From Verrucomicrobium spinosum DSM 4136 = JCM 18804 (GTDB lineage Bacteria; Verrucomicrobiota; Verrucomicrobiia; Verrucomicrobiales; Verrucomicrobiaceae), in assembly GCF_000172155.1 (NCBI RefSeq), contig NZ_ABIZ01000001.1, positions 2,699,105 through 2,763,104 of the forward strand: 64,000 nt of DNA, given 5' to 3'. Made by a program: the position numbers and the translations under genes. The notes under the pieces are model-generated. The model made no database searches, was not told the origin of the DNA, and saw nothing but the letters and a program-made list of their open reading frames with translations. This document shows positions 35,433 to 44,591 of the stretch, piece by piece. Numbering within the stretch: the stretch's first letter is position 1; the number at the start of each line of letters is the position of its first letter.

Positions 35433-36533
35433 ATGTTGTTTCCTGAAGATGAACCGGTTGTGGCGCAGCCTGTTGCAACAGAGCTCCCGGTGAAAGAGTT
35501 CGAGGGTCTTATGGCGCGACCGGGCCCGGTGCTTGCGCTGGCCCCCATGCAGGATGTGACGGATCTGCCCTTCTGGAGGCTCATGGCGGACTATGGTGGT
35601 GCGGATCTCTACTATACCGAGTACTTCCGGGTCCATGCGGACTCCAATCTTGAGAAGCCGATTCTGCGGTCCGTGACGGAGAATCCCACGGGACGCCCTG
35701 TGGCGGCGCAGATGATCGGAAACGACATCGCCTCGCTCGTGCGCACCGCACGGGAGTTGCAGGAGCATCCCATTGCCGCTGTGGATCTGAATCTGGGCTG
35801 TCCGGCCCCGGTGGTGTACAAGAAGTGTGCCGGGGGCGGTCTGCTGCGGGATCCGCGTCATGTGGATGCCATTCTGGGGGCGCTCAGGGATGCAGTGGTG
35901 AAGTGCAAGTTCACGGTGAAGACGCGCATTGGCTTCGATGACGCTGGCGTGTTCGAGCAATTCCTCCCCCTCTTCGCAAAGCACGACATTGACCTTCTGA
36001 CCGTGCATGGTCGTACCGTGGCGGAAATGTACCGGAGCGAGGTGCACTACGACTTTATCGCCCGTGCTGTGGAGGCGATGAAGTGCCCAGTGCTGGCCAA
36101 CGGCAATGTCTCGTCAGCAGCGAAGGCTGAGGAGATTCTCCAGTTGACGGGAGCCCGCGGCCTGATGATCGGGCGCGGGGCGATCCGCAATCCGTGGATG
36201 TTCCGGCAGATCCGCCAGCATCTTGCCAGGCAGCCGGTCATCGTACCAAGAGGGGGGGAGGTGCTGGACTACATTCATCGCCTCTATGAGGCTGTGACCA
36301 GCCCGGAGGTGCCGGAGACGTTGCAGGTACAGAAGATGAAAAAGTACCTGAACTTCCTCGGCCTGGGGGTTGAGCCGACTGGAGCATTTCTGCATGCCAT
36401 GCGACGCACCAAGACCAAGGCGGAGCTTTTCTCCGTGTGTGCGAGCCACCTGGAGCACGAGGAACCGATGGCGCTGGAGCCCTTTAGTCTGGAACTCAAG
36501 GCCACCGACGTGATGGCCGGGGCGCATTTATAG
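35433..36533 (+). CDS. tRNA-dihydrouridine synthase
   Basis: The FMN enzyme reduces uridine to dihydrouridine in tRNA D-loops. Its TIM-barrel shows APMQDVTDLPFWRLM at the N terminus, the catalytic cysteine in NLGCPAPVVYKKCAGGGLL, VKTRIGFDD, VHGRTVAEMY, LANGNVSSAAKA and IGRGAIRNPWMF. Length is 366 residues from the ATG at 35433; a GTG at 35403 would add ten. Which Dus subclass it is cannot be fixed by eye. Confidence 0.92.
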   Translation: MLFPEDEPVVAQPVATELPVKEFEGLMARPGPVLALAPMQDVTDLPFWRLMADYGGADLYYTEYFRVHADSNLEKPILRSVTENPTGRPVAAQMIGNDIASLVRTARELQEHPIAAVDLNLGCPAPVVYKKCAGGGLLRDPRHVDAILGALRDAVVKCKFTVKTRIGFDDAGVFEQFLPLFAKHDIDLLTVHGRTVAEMYRSEVHYDFIARAVEAMKCPVLANGNVSSAAKAEEILQLTGARGLMIGRGAIRNPWMFRQIRQHLARQPVIVPRGGEVLDYIHRLYEAVTSPEVPETLQVQKMKKYLNFLGLGVEPTGAFLHAMRRTKTKAELFSVCASHLEHEEPMALEPFSLELKATDVMAGAHL

Positions 36534-36603
36534 GAAATCTCAGTACCACTTGCCGGGTTGGTGGCTCTTTGACAAGGCGGCCTTGCTTCACAGAGTGGGA
36601 GGC

Positions 36604-39213
36604 ATGCATCACCTGTACCGCTTCCTGGTTCTCCCGATTCTCCTGGGGGCCTCGCCAATTGTGGCCGGGGCCGAGTTTCACGTTTCGCCCTCGGGCCTGG
36701 ACACGGCGGCGGGCACGGAGGACGCTCCCTTTGCGACCCTGATCCGGGCGAGGGATGCCATCCGGGAGCTTCGCAAGAAAGCCGGGCTCAAGGAGCCGGG
36801 CCGGGTGGTGGTGCATGAGGGGATCTACGAAATGCAGCAGCCGCTGGAAATGGACGTGGTGGACGGACGGTCTGACGGCCAGCCAGTGACCTGGGAAGCC
36901 GCGCCGGGGGCAAAGCCCAAGTTTATCGGGGCGCGAAAGGTGTCGGGCTGGACGCCACATGAGGGCAACATCCTCAAGGCAGACGTCGCCAGTCTGAACT
37001 TGAGCAAACTTCAGATCCGGCAGTTGCTGCTGGATGGTGAGCGCCAGCCGCTGGCGCGCTATCCCAACTTTGACCCTGCCAATCCGCTCTACGGTGGCTG
37101 GGCGTTTCTCACCGAACTGCCGGAAGGGGCCAGTGAGGGGCATGTGTGGAAACGGGAAGGCTATGTGAAGGAGGCGGACGTGCGCAAGTGGTCCCGGCCG
37201 GAGGAGGTGGAGCTCTTCATCTTCGCCCAGTACGGGTGGTGGAATTTCATTGAACCGGTGAAGTCGCTGGATCCGGTGACTCGCAAGCTGACACTGGCCA
37301 AAGACTGCGGGTATGACCTGCACCCGCACAATCGCTACTTCTTCCAGAATGCACTGGAGGAGCTGGATGCCCCTGGCGAGTGGTATCTGGACCAGAAGAG
37401 CGCCACGCTGTACTTCTGGCCGCCCAAGCCGCTGGATCAGGCAGACGTTCGGATTCCGGTGGTGGAGAGCTTCATACGCATGCGTGCCGGGGTGAAGGGC
37501 ATCACCGTGCGCGGGCTGTCCTTCCTGGGCTGCAATGGCACGGCGGTCACCATGGAAGGCACGGAAGACTGCCTCGTGACCCAGTGCGTCATTGAGCACT
37601 GCGGCAGCATGCGTGGCTCCGGAGTAAGTCTGCAGGGTGGCAAAAACAACCGGGTGGAGCGCAATGAGATTTCCCATATTGGCAACACCGGCGTGGGCGT
37701 GGGGGGCGGGGATCGCAAGACGCTGGTGCCGGCCAACAACGTGGTGACAAACAACCACATCCATCATGTGGGCGTCATCAACAAGAATGCCGCAGGGGTG
37801 GGTCTGGGTGGGGTGGGGAATGTCGTGACGCACAACCTGATCCACGACGGTCCGCGCATGGGCGTGCAGTTCAGTGGAAACAACCTGGTCATCGAGTGCA
37901 ACCATATTCACCACGTGATGCTGGAGACCCAGGATGGGGGCGGCGTGTACACCGGTGGGCGTGACTGGATCAGCTCCCGGGGCACAAGCCTGAAGTACAA
38001 CTTCATCCATGACATCGTGGGCGTGGGGCAGGAGTCTGCCGGGCTCAAAGTGCCGTTCTTCGCCTGGGGCATCTATATGGACGACAATGCCGGTGGACTG
38101 GACATTGTGGGCAACATCGTGGCCCGCTGCTCCCGCGCAGCCATTCATCTGCACAATGGGCGGGATCACCACATCCTGAACAACATCTTTGTGGACGGGG
38201 GTGAACGGCAGATTGAGTTCAACGGCTGGCGGCCTGAGCACAGTTACATCAAAAACCACCTGACCACCATGGTCGAGGGATGGTCCAGTGTGAAAGACCT
38301 GCCCGCATGGAAGGGGATGCGCGGCATGGACATCGATCCGCGGAACGCCTTCTTCCCTGACCAGACGATGATGAGCGGCAATGTCATAGAGCGAAACATC
38401 GTGGTCTGGAGCAAGCCGGAACTGCGCTATGTGGATGCCCGTAATTGCCTGCCGGAGCACAATCTCTGCGACTACAACCTGGCTTGGAATGGCGGTCAAC
38501 CGATCCGCACGGCGGTCTCCAAAGTGGGCCCCGATCAGGGCGATGACCTGCTGGCTGGAGCAGGCAGCTTTCAGGGTGTTGCTGAGGGTGCCACCCCCAA
38601 GGGCTGGGGATGGAACCACAAGCCTCTCAAAGAGTTGAAATCTGCGGTGCAGGGTGGGGTGCTGATGACGGATGGGGCGGTCAGCAAGGATCCAAAAAAC
38701 CCCCACAGCGTGATTCACAGTCCCTTCGTGCCCTTCAAGGCGGGAGCTTCCTTTCGCGCCCGGTTGAAGGTGCGCTCCACCAAGCCGGAGGCCAAGGTTT
38801 CGGCCGCGTTCATGATGTTCGTAGCTGGCAAGGGCTACTGGGAAGGGGCGCGTACGGAGATCCACCTCACGCCCGAGTGGCAGGAGGTGGAAGTGACCGG
38901 GGCCATGCCCCGTGAGACCGATGGAAAGTGGAAAGACTGGATGAGCCAGTTTTGTGTGAGATTCGACTTCCCCGTGGAAGGGGCAGTGCTGGAACTCAAG
39001 GATCTCAGCATTCGTGAGGCGGGTCCCATGGACGAATGGAGCGCCTGGCAGAGCGAAGGCTGGGACATGCACTCACTGGTGGCGGATCCGCGCTTTGTGG
39101 ACGCCGCCAGGGATGACTACCGGCTCAAGCCAGAGTCCCCAGCCTTCAAGCTCGGCTTCAAGGCACTCCCCTTGCAGAAGATCGGGGTGGTGGCGGAGGG
39201 AGAGGAGAATTAG
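36604..39213 (+). CDS. Secreted right-handed parallel beta-helix protein
   Basis: This 869-residue exported protein has a signal peptide MHHLYRFLVLPILLGAS followed by PIVAGA, and a start of the type FHVSPSGLDTAAGTEDAPFATLIRARDAI common to beta-helix glycan-active proteins. Many turns of the NxI/GNxI type follow (for example NRVERNEISHIGNTGVGVGG, HNLIHDGPRMGVQF, NIVARCSRAAIHLHNG). The C-terminal ~200 residues (after ~670) look like a carbohydrate-binding beta-sandwich (FRARLKVRSTKPEAKVSAAF). It resembles GH141-like or alginate-lyase-like families, but no catalytic site was assigned. GGGAGG stands almost directly before the ATG. Confidence 0.85.
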   Translation: MHHLYRFLVLPILLGASPIVAGAEFHVSPSGLDTAAGTEDAPFATLIRARDAIRELRKKAGLKEPGRVVVHEGIYEMQQPLEMDVVDGRSDGQPVTWEAAPGAKPKFIGARKVSGWTPHEGNILKADVASLNLSKLQIRQLLLDGERQPLARYPNFDPANPLYGGWAFLTELPEGASEGHVWKREGYVKEADVRKWSRPEEVELFIFAQYGWWNFIEPVKSLDPVTRKLTLAKDCGYDLHPHNRYFFQNALEELDAPGEWYLDQKSATLYFWPPKPLDQADVRIPVVESFIRMRAGVKGITVRGLSFLGCNGTAVTMEGTEDCLVTQCVIEHCGSMRGSGVSLQGGKNNRVERNEISHIGNTGVGVGGGDRKTLVPANNVVTNNHIHHVGVINKNAAGVGLGGVGNVVTHNLIHDGPRMGVQFSGNNLVIECNHIHHVMLETQDGGGVYTGGRDWISSRGTSLKYNFIHDIVGVGQESAGLKVPFFAWGIYMDDNAGGLDIVGNIVARCSRAAIHLHNGRDHHILNNIFVDGGERQIEFNGWRPEHSYIKNHLTTMVEGWSSVKDLPAWKGMRGMDIDPRNAFFPDQTMMSGNVIERNIVVWSKPELRYVDARNCLPEHNLCDYNLAWNGGQPIRTAVSKVGPDQGDDLLAGAGSFQGVAEGATPKGWGWNHKPLKELKSAVQGGVLMTDGAVSKDPKNPHSVIHSPFVPFKAGASFRARLKVRSTKPEAKVSAAFMMFVAGKGYWEGARTEIHLTPEWQEVEVTGAMPRETDGKWKDWMSQFCVRFDFPVEGAVLELKDLSIREAGPMDEWSAWQSEGWDMHSLVADPRFVDAARDDYRLKPESPAFKLGFKALPLQKIGVVAEGEEN

Positions 39214-39585
39214 GAATAGCAGCTGGGGGAGGTCGGATTCGGACCATGGTCAGCATGGCGACTGAGTCGGCAGAGAGCCTTTGGCGATGTTTCAGCGTGG
39301 TCCAACGGTCCCCGTCGGGGAAGTGAACGGAGGGGGATCGCATGGAAGTATTGGGGACGTGCTGGCCGTCCCAAGGCCTTCGGTCCCAAGGCACTCCTAG
39401 GACCACAGCAGATCCTGGCATCCCCTGACGCACCCACCTCTGGACTCACGCTAACCCTTTGGTGGTACGGCTTTTCTCGAAACGATAAACATTGCTTGCT
39501 AAATAGAGGCGATATGCAAATTATGAATAGTCCAATTTCTTATGCGAGTTTCCCCCCCACTCGTCACTAGCTCTTTGCCCAGATC
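39214..39585. repeat. Intergenic region with REP-like element, copy 1
   Basis: No gene seen. The segment from ~39289 reads GTGGTCCAACGGTCCCCGTC then GGGGA and can form a hairpin. A related copy is at ~49397-49420. Further on, CCGTCCCAAGGCCTTCGGTC and CCCAAGGC form overlapping small repeats. Confidence 0.5.
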
Positions 39586-40122
39586 ATGAGAAATCTTCTG
39601 TCTGTCGTCGCTGCGTTGGTAGGATTTGCAGGAGTTGGCATGGCGCAGGTGCCCGCGAATGATGTCAATCCTCCGGCGGGAAGCCTGAAGGCAGCGGAGA
39701 GGCTGGCTGAGGTAATGAATCTGAAGGGGCAGATGGGGGGCGGCTTTGAAGCACTCATGCCGATGATCAAGGGCATGGCGGACAGCATGATGATGGCACC
39801 AGAGGAGCGGAAGGCCCTGGAGAGCACCTTTCGCGACTGGTACTTGGAGGACTTCGACCACGCCAAGATTCTGACAGAGACGATCAAACTTTACGCGAGC
39901 ACTTTCTCTGAAGAGGAGTTGATCGTCCTGGCGGAGTTCTACAGCACGCCAGCTGGGCGGAAGGCACTGATTGTCATGCCGGAACTCATGAAACGCAGTG
40001 TCGTGATGGCGGCTGCGGAAAGCCAGGCCAAGCGGGAGCAGTTGAAGGTGCGCCTGGACCGACTTTTCACCGAGAAAGTGAGTCTGGCTCTGGAGCCCAA
40101 GGCGGGGCAGCGTGGGAGCTGA
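39586..40122 (+). CDS. Secreted DUF2059 protein, first of two paralogues
   Basis: The 178 residues begin with a signal peptide (MRNLLSVVAALVGFAGVGMA) and continue with an all-helical DUF2059-type domain: KAAERLAEVMNLKGQM, STFRDWYLEDFDHAKILTETIKLYAS and EEELIVLAEFYSTPAGRKAL. Function is unknown for the family. The next gene is a paralogue with the same blocks in the same order, so this is a tandem duplication with later divergence. Confidence 0.85.
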   Translation: MRNLLSVVAALVGFAGVGMAQVPANDVNPPAGSLKAAERLAEVMNLKGQMGGGFEALMPMIKGMADSMMMAPEERKALESTFRDWYLEDFDHAKILTETIKLYASTFSEEELIVLAEFYSTPAGRKALIVMPELMKRSVVMAAAESQAKREQLKVRLDRLFTEKVSLALEPKAGQRGS

Positions 40123-40262
40123 CAGGCGGCAGGACGATTGCCGGCAATCAGTGCTTGTCAGGCTGGGGTGGGCAACGGCAAGATGAACGCGGAATTTTTC
40201 CGCTCACTCACGTTCTCCCTTATCCTGCCGGCTCCAGTGCCAACTGGGTCGCACTCAAGCTT

Positions 40263-40754
40263 ATGAAAATGCTGCTTCCACTCGTTGCCATCGTGCTCGC
40301 ATTCACCTCTGCCAACGGGCAAGAGCCAACGTCCGGTGCCCTGAAGGCTGCGGAGAAGCTGGCGGAGGTCATTGATCTGAAGGCTCAGATGTCGAGCGGC
40401 TTCGAGGCGATGATGCCGATGATCAACAATATGTCGGAAAAGATGAAGCTGAATCCGACGGACTCCAAGGAATTGGAGGGGATCTTCCGCTCATGGTTCA
40501 TGGAGGACTTCGACCACGCCAAGATCTTCTCCGAGACCATCAAGCTCTATGCGGAGAATTTTACCGAGGAGGAGCTTACCGGACTGACTGCCTTCTATGA
40601 AAGCCCCTTGGGCCGCAAGTCCCTCACAGCGCTGCCCCAGTTGATGAGGAAAGGGGCGCAGCTCGGTATGGCAGAGGGGCAGGCCAAGCAGGAAAAGCTG
40701 CGCGCCCGGCTGGAGCCCTTTTTCAAAAAGCACGCTCCTTCAGGAAATCCCTGA
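40263..40754 (+). CDS. Secreted DUF2059 protein, second paralogue
   Basis: The 163 residues start at the ATG at 40263 with signal peptide MKMLLPLVAIVLAFTSANG. It repeats the neighbour's blocks: KAAEKLAEVIDLKAQM, GIFRSWFMEDFDHAKIF, FTEEELTGLTAFYESPLGRKSL. The two proteins look roughly half identical by eye. The copies are 140 bp apart on one strand and probably co-expressed. Function unknown. Confidence 0.85.
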   Translation: MKMLLPLVAIVLAFTSANGQEPTSGALKAAEKLAEVIDLKAQMSSGFEAMMPMINNMSEKMKLNPTDSKELEGIFRSWFMEDFDHAKIFSETIKLYAENFTEEELTGLTAFYESPLGRKSLTALPQLMRKGAQLGMAEGQAKQEKLRARLEPFFKKHAPSGNP

Positions 40755-40845
40755 GTGTGAAGTCTCTGGGGGGCAAAAAAGTTCGGCACCCATCGACAGG
40801 GGGAGGCGTACACCCTAAGCGCCTCCTTCTCGCAAACCCCTCCGC

Positions 40846-42051
40846 ATGTCCAAACCCCCGCTTCCGGAGCGCCCCTTGCTGCTCCTTCTTGCTGCCGTCC
40901 AGTTCACGCACATCCTGGACTTCATGGTCATGATGCCGCTGGGGCCGCAGTTGATGAGACTGTTTCAGATCCTGCCTCACCAGTTCAGCAATCTGGTGGC
41001 TTCCTACACGTTCAGTGCGGCGGTGGCGGGGCTACTTGGTGCATTTCTGGTGGATCGATTTGACCGGAAGGTGGCCCTGCTCTTCTGCTATGCCGGATTT
41101 CTGTTGGGGACGTTGGCCTGTGCATTGTCGCCCACCTATGAAACGCTGCTCATGGCACGCATCGTGAGCGGGGCCTTTGGAGGAGTGTCAGGGGCGATGG
41201 TATTGACAATCGTGGGCGACATCGTGCCGCTGGAACGGAGGGCTTCGGCCATGGGTATCATCATGTCCTCCTTTGCGCTGGCCTCCATCCTGGGGGTGCC
41301 GGTTGGTCTCTGGCTGGCGGCGGTGTGGAGCTGGCATGCCCCGTTCCTCATTGTGGTGGCAATGGGCTCGGTGGTGTGGTTGGTGACGTTGCTGCGTTTT
41401 CCCAATCTCCGTGGGCATCTGGCCGCAGCGGGGCAGCACACCAAGCAGGCCATTGCGGGCCTGTTTGAGTTGCTGACGAATCGCAACACCCTCACCGCTC
41501 TGGGATTTATGATGGTGATGGTGTTCGGCCACTTCGTTATCATTCCCTTCTTAAGCCCTAGCATGGTGGCCAATGCGGGGCTGGCAGAGAAGGATCTGTC
41601 CTACTTTTACCTGGCAGGGGGTGTCGCCAGCTTTCTGACGTCGCCGGTGGTAGGACGAATGGCGGATCGCTATGGCCGTCTGCGGCTTTTTGCGATCATG
41701 ATCGTGGGAGCGCTGCTGCCGGTGTACCTCATTGCGAATCAAGGGCCGTCTCATCTGGCGGTTATCATGTTGGTAGCGGCGCTCTTTTTTGTGTTCGGCG
41801 GCGGTCGGTTCATTCCGGGCCAGGCGATCGTGACCTCAGCGGTGCCAGCGCGTCTGCGCGGCAGCTTTATGAGCCTGAACAGCAGCGTACGCGACCTCGC
41901 GGCCGGGGCGGCTTCCATGCTGGGGGGGCACATCGTGGTAAAGGACGCGCTCACCGGCAAGCTCCTCCACTTTCCCACGCTGGGATGGATCGCGATCGCG
42001 GCCAGCCTGGCCAGTGTGGCGCTGGCTTCTCGTGTGAAGGCGGTGGCCTAG
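40846..42051 (+). CDS. MFS transporter, drug:H+ antiporter-like
   Basis: This 401-residue major-facilitator protein has twelve hydrophobic segments. Motif A between helices 2 and 3 appears as GAFLVDRFDRKVALLF, and a weaker copy in the second half as GRMADRYGRLRLF. The segment MARIVSGAFGGVSGAMVLTIVGDIVPLERR matches the DHA1/AraJ branch of sugar or drug efflux permeases. Substrate cannot be told from sequence. It is not clearly linked to a neighbour. Confidence 0.88.
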   Translation: MSKPPLPERPLLLLLAAVQFTHILDFMVMMPLGPQLMRLFQILPHQFSNLVASYTFSAAVAGLLGAFLVDRFDRKVALLFCYAGFLLGTLACALSPTYETLLMARIVSGAFGGVSGAMVLTIVGDIVPLERRASAMGIIMSSFALASILGVPVGLWLAAVWSWHAPFLIVVAMGSVVWLVTLLRFPNLRGHLAAAGQHTKQAIAGLFELLTNRNTLTALGFMMVMVFGHFVIIPFLSPSMVANAGLAEKDLSYFYLAGGVASFLTSPVVGRMADRYGRLRLFAIMIVGALLPVYLIANQGPSHLAVIMLVAALFFVFGGGRFIPGQAIVTSAVPARLRGSFMSLNSSVRDLAAGAASMLGGHIVVKDALTGKLLHFPTLGWIAIAASLASVALASRVKAVA

Positions 42052-42276
42052 CCATGGCCCCACCTTTGGTCATGACTGTTCTGTGCATAGTGTCTTGAAG
42101 ATGATGCCGGTGTAACTGCGTCATCCAAGACGCTGCCACAAAGGGTGCTTGCAACTTCGCAAGGCCGAGTTCGGCTGGATGAACGATCTTTCAGAAAGGG
42201 GATGAGCCCGCATAGGTCTCACTCTGCTGAGAAGAGCGCATTCGGTTGGTGGATTTAATTGTCGTTTCTCCTGATC

Positions 42277-43749
42277 ATGGAACTTAACGTTCAACAGCGT
42301 CGCGGCTTTTACGCAGGGGACGCCATTCAACGCCGGATCGGGGAGTTTCTCGGCGGAAGGTTCCCAGATGGGGGGACTGCCGTGTACTTCGCGCCCGGCA
42401 CGGAGTCTGAGTCGATGTATCGGCGGCGGTATCCGTTGAAGGAACTGCCCGGCTGGCTGAACGGGGGATCTGAGATCAATCGTTCCCTCTGGGATCACGA
42501 GTATCTCCTGGCCCATCTGGACATTGAGTACGTGAACTTCGACCGGCCTGGGGAGATTTACCTCGATCCGGAACGCGGCTTTTCCCTGCAACAGCCTGTG
42601 CAGCGTGCGGTGAAGGACATTCTTTTCTCTTACGGCATCCGTCCGCTGCATTTGCTGACCGGGCGGGGGCACCATTTTGTGTGGCAGGTGCGCAGGGAGA
42701 GCGAGGTTTTTCAGAAGCTGGCCGGGTTTGGCCGGCTTTCCGACACGCTTGAGCGGCTCTATGAAAACTCGCCCGCGCCCACTGGGGAGCTCGTGGAGCC
42801 TGAACTGGGGAAGGCCTTTGCCGGTCTGGGGTTGGTGATGGAGTATCTGGCCCATCAAGTGAAGACGGTGGCGGCGGGGGAATGCGAGATCCCGGTGGAG
42901 ATGGCGGCAATAGAAGTGGGCGCGGATGATCATGGCCGTGAGATGGTATCGGTGGACATCACAGAGTATGCCGATCCGCTCATCGCAAGGGCGGTGAGGG
43001 TGCCGTTCAGTGTTTACCTCAAACCGCGACAGCAGACGTGGAAGCTGGGCTCGGAGGCGGTGGACAGCATGCCTCCCATCTTCAGCATTCCCATGCCAGC
43101 CGGCGTGCGGCTGGGGCGGGCCTTGCAGATGATGCGGGAGGTGGGAAAAGTGAACCGGCTGGCGGAGAGATCTTCCACCCGCATCCCGGATGCTTCAGAA
43201 GCCATGGAGCGCCTGGTGGAGGACTATGCGGTCTCAAGGTTGAGGAAATTTCACGACTGGTTTTATGAGGCCGAGCATGATCCGGCAGACAGATGGCCGG
43301 AAACCTATGACCGGACAGATCTTTCTGAAGTGCCGCCATGTGTGCGGCTCATCCTGGAGAAGCCCAACGACCTGCTGCTGCGCCCGGCCTGTGCAGAAAG
43401 GGTGGTACGAGTGATGCTGGCCCTGGGCTGGCATCCCAGGCACATCGGTGGACTTATCCGCTCCAAGTATGAGCGTGAGCATCATGAGTGGGGGGAGCAG
43501 TGGTTTCTGTGTGACCCCGCGACGCGTGCGGACTTCTACGCCCGGCTCTTCAGCGGTCTCTTTGCCACAGGGGTCGATGACTTGGTGGACTTCAACTGCC
43601 GCTCCGCCCAGGAGGAGAATCTTTGCCTGGTGGCAGATTGCGGGCATGATATCGGGCGGTTCCGGGAATCACTTTTACACAGGAGGCAACATGAGAGACT
43701 GGGCCATCGGCCTTTCCACGGGCTGTTTCTACCAGAAGAGCATCTTTGA
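42277..43749 (+). CDS. Archaeo-eukaryotic primase (AEP)-like protein with PriL-like cysteine domain
   Basis: In 490 residues (ATG at 42277; TTG at 42259 adds six) the N-terminal half shows the ordered motifs of the AEP/PriS superfamily. These are LLAHLDIEYVNFD with catalytic-type D82 and E84, the nucleotide-binding TGRGHHFVWQV (H132, H133), the third acid D227 in VSVDITEY, then RVPFSVYLKP, which matches the R-P-S-H-K template/primer element. The C-terminal part (from PPCVRLIL, C355) has C372, C412, C441, C450 and C455 in a helical context resembling the 4Fe-4S domain of the primase large subunit. This suggests a single-chain PriS-PriL-like primase or PrimPol. It overlaps the next gene by 59 bp. 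Family call is by motif, not search. Confidence 0.65.
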   Translation: MELNVQQRRGFYAGDAIQRRIGEFLGGRFPDGGTAVYFAPGTESESMYRRRYPLKELPGWLNGGSEINRSLWDHEYLLAHLDIEYVNFDRPGEIYLDPERGFSLQQPVQRAVKDILFSYGIRPLHLLTGRGHHFVWQVRRESEVFQKLAGFGRLSDTLERLYENSPAPTGELVEPELGKAFAGLGLVMEYLAHQVKTVAAGECEIPVEMAAIEVGADDHGREMVSVDITEYADPLIARAVRVPFSVYLKPRQQTWKLGSEAVDSMPPIFSIPMPAGVRLGRALQMMREVGKVNRLAERSSTRIPDASEAMERLVEDYAVSRLRKFHDWFYEAEHDPADRWPETYDRTDLSEVPPCVRLILEKPNDLLLRPACAERVVRVMLALGWHPRHIGGLIRSKYEREHHEWGEQWFLCDPATRADFYARLFSGLFATGVDDLVDFNCRSAQEENLCLVADCGHDIGRFRESLLHRRQHERLGHRPFHGLFLPEEHL

Positions 43750-44521
43750 CTGTCTGGAAACGATTGGCTCCGGAGGGTTCAACCTCGTGGAGATCTGCTC
43801 GTTTCCTGCGCATTTGAACTACCACGATACGGGTGCGGTACACCGGGCTGCCGAGAGAATGGCAGACCTCGGGATCGAGGCGTACTCGTTCCACGCCCCC
43901 TTTGCCGACCACATCGACATTACCTCCCTTGACGCGCAACGACGTGAGCAAGGGGTGAAGGAGGTACTGGTGGCCGCAGAAGCCGCCGCCGTGCTTCGAG
44001 CGCGGCATTTTGTGATTCATCCCGGGCCAGAGCACGCGCTCTATCCTACAGGGGACGAGCGATGGTGGCGGCTTGAGCACGTGGCCCGTTCTCTCAGCGC
44101 CATTGCCACCCGTTGCCAGGAGCTGGGGGTGTTGTGTGTCCTGGAGAACAAATTGTCCCACCTGCTGTTCGGCAACATCCCAGATATGATGTGGATCCTC
44201 GGTGCCATGACGACCACGCACGTCGGTGTGTGCCTCGACACCGGGCACGCCTACCTTGCCCGCAATCTGGACAGCGCCATGCACAAGCTCGCCGGCTATT
44301 TAAAGATGATGCATGCCAGCGACAATGCGGGCCACCATGACGACCACCTGCCTCCCGGAGAGGGTCACATCGACTGGGTTAACGTCCTGAGGAAGCTTGA
44401 TGACAGCGGCTTTCAGGGCTCGATCATGTTGGAGATCGCGGGAAGAGGCGAACCGCATGAGGTGATGGCCGCAGCGCGGAAGGCCCGGAGGTATTTGCGG
44501 GATCAGGAGAGGAAATTGTAG
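43691..44521 (+). CDS. Sugar-phosphate isomerase/epimerase-like TIM-barrel protein
   Basis: The 276-residue protein has the xylose-isomerase-like AP-endonuclease-2 fold. Metal-site blocks are VLENKLSHLLFG (Glu), GVCLDTGHAYLA (Asp/His), HASDNAGHHDDHLPPGEGHIDW and IMLEIAG (Glu). The start is fixed by a perfect AGGAGG at 43681-43686, four bases before the ATG, lying inside the end of the primase-like gene. The 59-bp overlap implies coupled expression. The fold also covers endonuclease IV, so a DNA-repair role beside a primase cannot be excluded, although the sequence looks more like the sugar branch. Confidence 0.85.
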   Translation: MRDWAIGLSTGCFYQKSIFDCLETIGSGGFNLVEICSFPAHLNYHDTGAVHRAAERMADLGIEAYSFHAPFADHIDITSLDAQRREQGVKEVLVAAEAAAVLRARHFVIHPGPEHALYPTGDERWWRLEHVARSLSAIATRCQELGVLCVLENKLSHLLFGNIPDMMWILGAMTTTHVGVCLDTGHAYLARNLDSAMHKLAGYLKMMHASDNAGHHDDHLPPGEGHIDWVNVLRKLDDSGFQGSIMLEIAGRGEPHEVMAAARKARRYLRDQERKL

Positions 44522-44591
44522 ACAGGATTAACAAGATTTCTGACAGATTTACAAGATGGGCCGGCTGGCGGGTGCTTCCACCCGCTGGCCG
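44521..44591. repeat. GACAGGATTAACA-type repeat and hairpin between convergent genes
   Basis: GACAGGATTAACAAGATTTC then TGACAGATTTACAAGAT (44521-44556) belongs to the same short repeat type as 61588-61617. It is followed by a hairpin with arms GCGGGTG (44568-44574) and CACCCGC (44579-44585), extendable on both sides. The hairpin may act as a bidirectional terminator, although no long T-run follows. Confidence 0.5.

Noticed and set aside
36496-39072. 858-codon minus-strand frame opposite the beta-helix gene
   Set aside because: Shadow frame lacking a signal peptide or domain; the plus strand has both.
42277-44521. Mobile element or phage origin for the primase-like gene
   Set aside because: No integrase, transposase, repeats or change in base composition around it; it sits between ordinary chromosomal genes.
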